This document shows, in pieces, positions 24,973 to 26,598 of a stretch of DNA of 26,598 nucleotides (within the stretch, counting starts at the first letter, position 1; each line of letters starts with the position of its first letter). The position numbers and the translations under genes were made by a program. The notes under the pieces are model-generated. The model worked only from the letters and a program-made list of their open reading frames with translations, was not told where the DNA came from and made no database searches. Origin of the DNA: an uncultured Clostridia bacterium (GTDB taxonomy: Bacteria; Bacillota_A; Clostridia; TANB77; CAG-508); assembly GCA_947627825.1 (NCBI GenBank), contig CANQXO010000010.1, positions 1-26,598 of the forward strand. Reading direction: 5' to 3'.

Positions 24973-25000
24973 CTTTTTATTTATTATTTAAAATTTTCTA

Positions 25001-25252
25001 TTAATTTTGCCACGATAATATTGGATAATCTTTGCCTTTTTTCCATGGCGTTTCTTCACTTCCTTTGTTAAGTGAATCTACAAATGCTTCTATTATCATT
25101 TCTTCTTGTTGTTTTTGAACTGTTCCATCTGTATCTTGTCCATTTATTCCACCTGTATAAGTTCCGCTTAAATAATAGCAGTTTGATACTGTCATTTTGT
25201 TTTCTGCTCCTGTTCCTACTATACTCCCGAATTCTGTCATCGTTCTCTGTCG
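25001..25252 (-). pseudogene. Displaced C-terminal end of the GLUG-repeat protein
   Basis: This +1 frame continues the GLUG protein after a frameshift. It reads MTEFGSIVGTGAEN, then VSNCYYLSGTYTGGINGQDT, and closes with GKDYPILSWQN, the usual ending of GLUG-repeat proteins. The two frames overlap as open frames between about 25240 and 25262, so the shift lies there. No homopolymer is present at that place, which makes a simple sequencing slip less obvious, though not excluded. Without correction this part would be untranslated or expressed only by re-initiation at its ATG (25238-25240). Confidence 0.75.
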
Positions 25253-26552
25253 TTGACCTTATAGTGCCAATATTGTAACAATTTTTTACATATCTACTTT
25301 TTGTTTCGCTATTTTCTGTTGTTGTATTTACATAGCATATTCCTCCAGCATATCCTTGAATTGTTGTTACAGCTCCAATGTTGTAGCAATATTCTAGATA
25401 TGCCGTCGAATTCCATCCCAATTCTCCAACTATTCCACCAATACAAATTCTCCCATTTATTATTCCAGTATTAAAGCATTTAGTTATTGTAGTATTATCT
25501 CCATACGCACTTCCCGCAATTCCTCCAACTAGTCTAACATAATCATCATTTATTAATTCTCCTACTTTTCCATCATTGGAACAAGAGTCAATTAATGAAG
25601 TCCCATTTGCGGATCCTGTTATACCTCCTATTTGTGCACCTTTACCTGAATATATCTTTCCTGTATTGTGTGAATTTATTATTGTAGTATTAGTACATTG
25701 TCCAATTATTCCTCCTACATTAGCATAATATTGGTTTTCACTGTCATTTTTTAATCCATTAGCAGTAACATCACTATAATTAAAGCAAGAACTGATTTTA
25801 GCATTATTGATGCAATGTCCAGCTATTCCACCAACTTCTCTGTTCCCTGTTACTTTACCATTAGATATTTTTATATTTTCGACTTTTCCCTCGTTTACAT
25901 AACCTGCTAATATTCCTATATTTCTTGCTTCACAATTTATATTTGCGTTTGATATTGTTAAATTTTTTATAGTTCCTTTACTTCCTACATAACCAAATAG
26001 TCCTTTATAATTTTCTGCAACTTTTATATACAAATTACTTATTGTTCTATTCTGTCCATCAAAGGTTCCTTTAAATTGTTTCTGGTCATTTCCTATTGAT
26101 GCAAATCCTGTCCCACTTGTTAGTTCTTCCATTTTATTTTTATCGTTTGCATAAGAATCTTCTGATTTAAAATCTAAATTTACTGCTAACTTTACAACTT
26201 GATTTTCATAAGTTATTCCACTATTTACTTTATTTGAGAATTCTACTAAATCCTCTATACTTTCAATTAAATATGGCTTATCCTTTGTCCCTTCTCCAGT
26301 TATTACTCCTGGTGTTTCATCATCTTTTCCTTTTCCTATTAATCCTTGCAATTCATCTGATATTCCTTGCATTGTGCTTTCTTCCTCACTTTGAGCTGTC
26401 TTATATTTTTCTGCTACCTGTTGTGTCATTTTAAATAAACCGTTTTCTCCTAACGCTATATTTAGCGTTACTCCCGCCAAAATTAACATAATTACTATTG
26501 TTACCACTAATGCAACAAGCGTTATTCCTTTGTTTTTCATTATCTTTTGCAT
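25068..26552 (-). CDS. Prepilin-like surface protein with GLUG repeats, frameshifted near its C-terminus
   Basis: 494 residues as read, of which the last ~50 (Arg/Asn/Ser-rich, e.g. REYSRNRSRKQND) are out of frame. MQKIMKNKG is the leader, followed by the prepilin-type helix ITLVALVVTIVIMLILAGVT with Ala at mature position 5, and a helical stem. KDKPYLIESIEDLVEFSNKV (~91-110) starts the adhesin-like region. FKGTFDGQNRTISNLYI (~160-176) and then repeated GGI.G and NC.N.G units to ~430 are GLUG motifs, a beta-helix-like repeat found in surface and M26-linked proteins. GGAGGG lies 5 bases before this ATG; a frame from 26576 adds 8 residues but starts inside the palindrome and lacks a site. The reconstructed product would run on to 25001. 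Head and leader are near-identical to the FGE-fold gene downstream. Confidence 0.8.
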   Translation of the reverse strand: MQKIMKNKGITLVALVVTIVIMLILAGVTLNIALGENGLFKMTQQVAEKYKTAQSEEESTMQGISDELQGLIGKGKDDETPGVITGEGTKDKPYLIESIEDLVEFSNKVNSGITYENQVVKLAVNLDFKSEDSYANDKNKMEELTSGTGFASIGNDQKQFKGTFDGQNRTISNLYIKVAENYKGLFGYVGSKGTIKNLTISNANINCEARNIGILAGYVNEGKVENIKISNGKVTGNREVGGIAGHCINNAKISSCFNYSDVTANGLKNDSENQYYANVGGIIGQCTNTTIINSHNTGKIYSGKGAQIGGITGSANGTSLIDSCSNDGKVGELINDDYVRLVGGIAGSAYGDNTTITKCFNTGIINGRICIGGIVGELGWNSTAYLEYCYNIGAVTTIQGYAGGICYVNTTTENSETKSRYVKNCYNIGTIRSTTENDDRIREYSRNRSRKQNDSIKLLLFKRNLYRWNKWTRYRWNSSKTTRRNDNRSICRFT

Positions 26553-26569
26553 TTTTACCCTCCATTTTT

Positions 26570-26598
26570 TTATCATTAAGTTACTTACTTAATGATAA
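26570..26598. repeat. 29-base palindrome, copy C, in the leader of the GLUG gene
   Basis: Identical to copy A except for one base near the centre, which opens one pair next to the loop. It ends 18 bases before the ATG on the minus strand, with the ribosome binding site between. The window stops at its last base, so what lies upstream cannot be seen. Confidence 0.85.

Noticed and set aside
24763..25000. A DGR template repeat in the gap between the two prepilin-like genes
   Set aside because: The gap is AT-rich and shows no similarity to the 23385-23540 segment in either orientation.
26553..26576. An upstream ATG adding 8 residues to the GLUG protein
   Set aside because: It starts within the palindrome and lacks a ribosome binding site; GGAGGG precedes the ATG at 26552, and the leader then resembles that of its sister gene.

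Overview
The window reads as chromosomal DNA of an uncultured, low-GC Bacillota (Clostridia-like) bacterium. Most genes are about 27-32% GC by eye, ribosome binding sites are AGGAGG-type, and several promoters are near-consensus sigma-A (TTGNNN-N17-TATAAT). Gene content fits a Gram-positive, endospore-lineage gut-type organism: a dipicolinate synthase B gene, L-lactate dehydrogenase, VanRS-like two-component genes, a dockerin/cohesin-type surface protein, and prepilin-like surface proteins beginning KGITLVALVV. No rRNA, tRNA, CRISPR array, transposase or reverse transcriptase was seen.

Layout. 1-4086: a secreted transglutaminase-like protein with a cohesin-like module and a dockerin, followed in operon by the start of another secreted protein. 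4105-5200: an MGDG-synthase-type glycosyltransferase whose first codons have been deleted. 5237-5684: a small orphan gene of higher GC with its own consensus promoter and terminator. 5725-8523: an XerC/D recombinase, an orphan dpaB that appears to begin at ATT, and prfB without its programmed frameshift. 8591-9962: a second higher-GC orphan cassette encoding a very acidic 405-residue protein, again with its own promoter and terminator. 10087-14835: long-chain acyl-CoA synthetase with a palindrome over its probable transcription start, L-lactate dehydrogenase, and a membrane-anchored protein of unknown function. 14942-16404: a two-gene operon of a guanylate-kinase-like protein and an APH-fold phosphotransferase.

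16505-23290 looks like an envelope-sensing module: response regulator and histidine kinase, then a separate promoter driving a prepilin-like FGE-fold protein and a MacB-like ABC transporter, with a divergent secreted C39-like peptidase. Direct repeats with an 11-base period lie between the regulator and the peptidase gene.

23371-26598 holds the most unusual material. Two adjacent prepilin-like genes share an almost identical leader and N-terminal head (six silent differences in 84 bases) but carry unrelated tails: an FGE/C-type-lectin-like domain and a GLUG-repeat domain. A 29-base palindrome precedes each head, and a third copy with paired (covarying) changes lies between them. The last ~170 bases of the FGE gene jump to ~42-47% GC and are rich in NNC codons, which is what a diversity-generating retroelement variable region would look like. 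The GLUG gene carries a frameshift near its 3' end.
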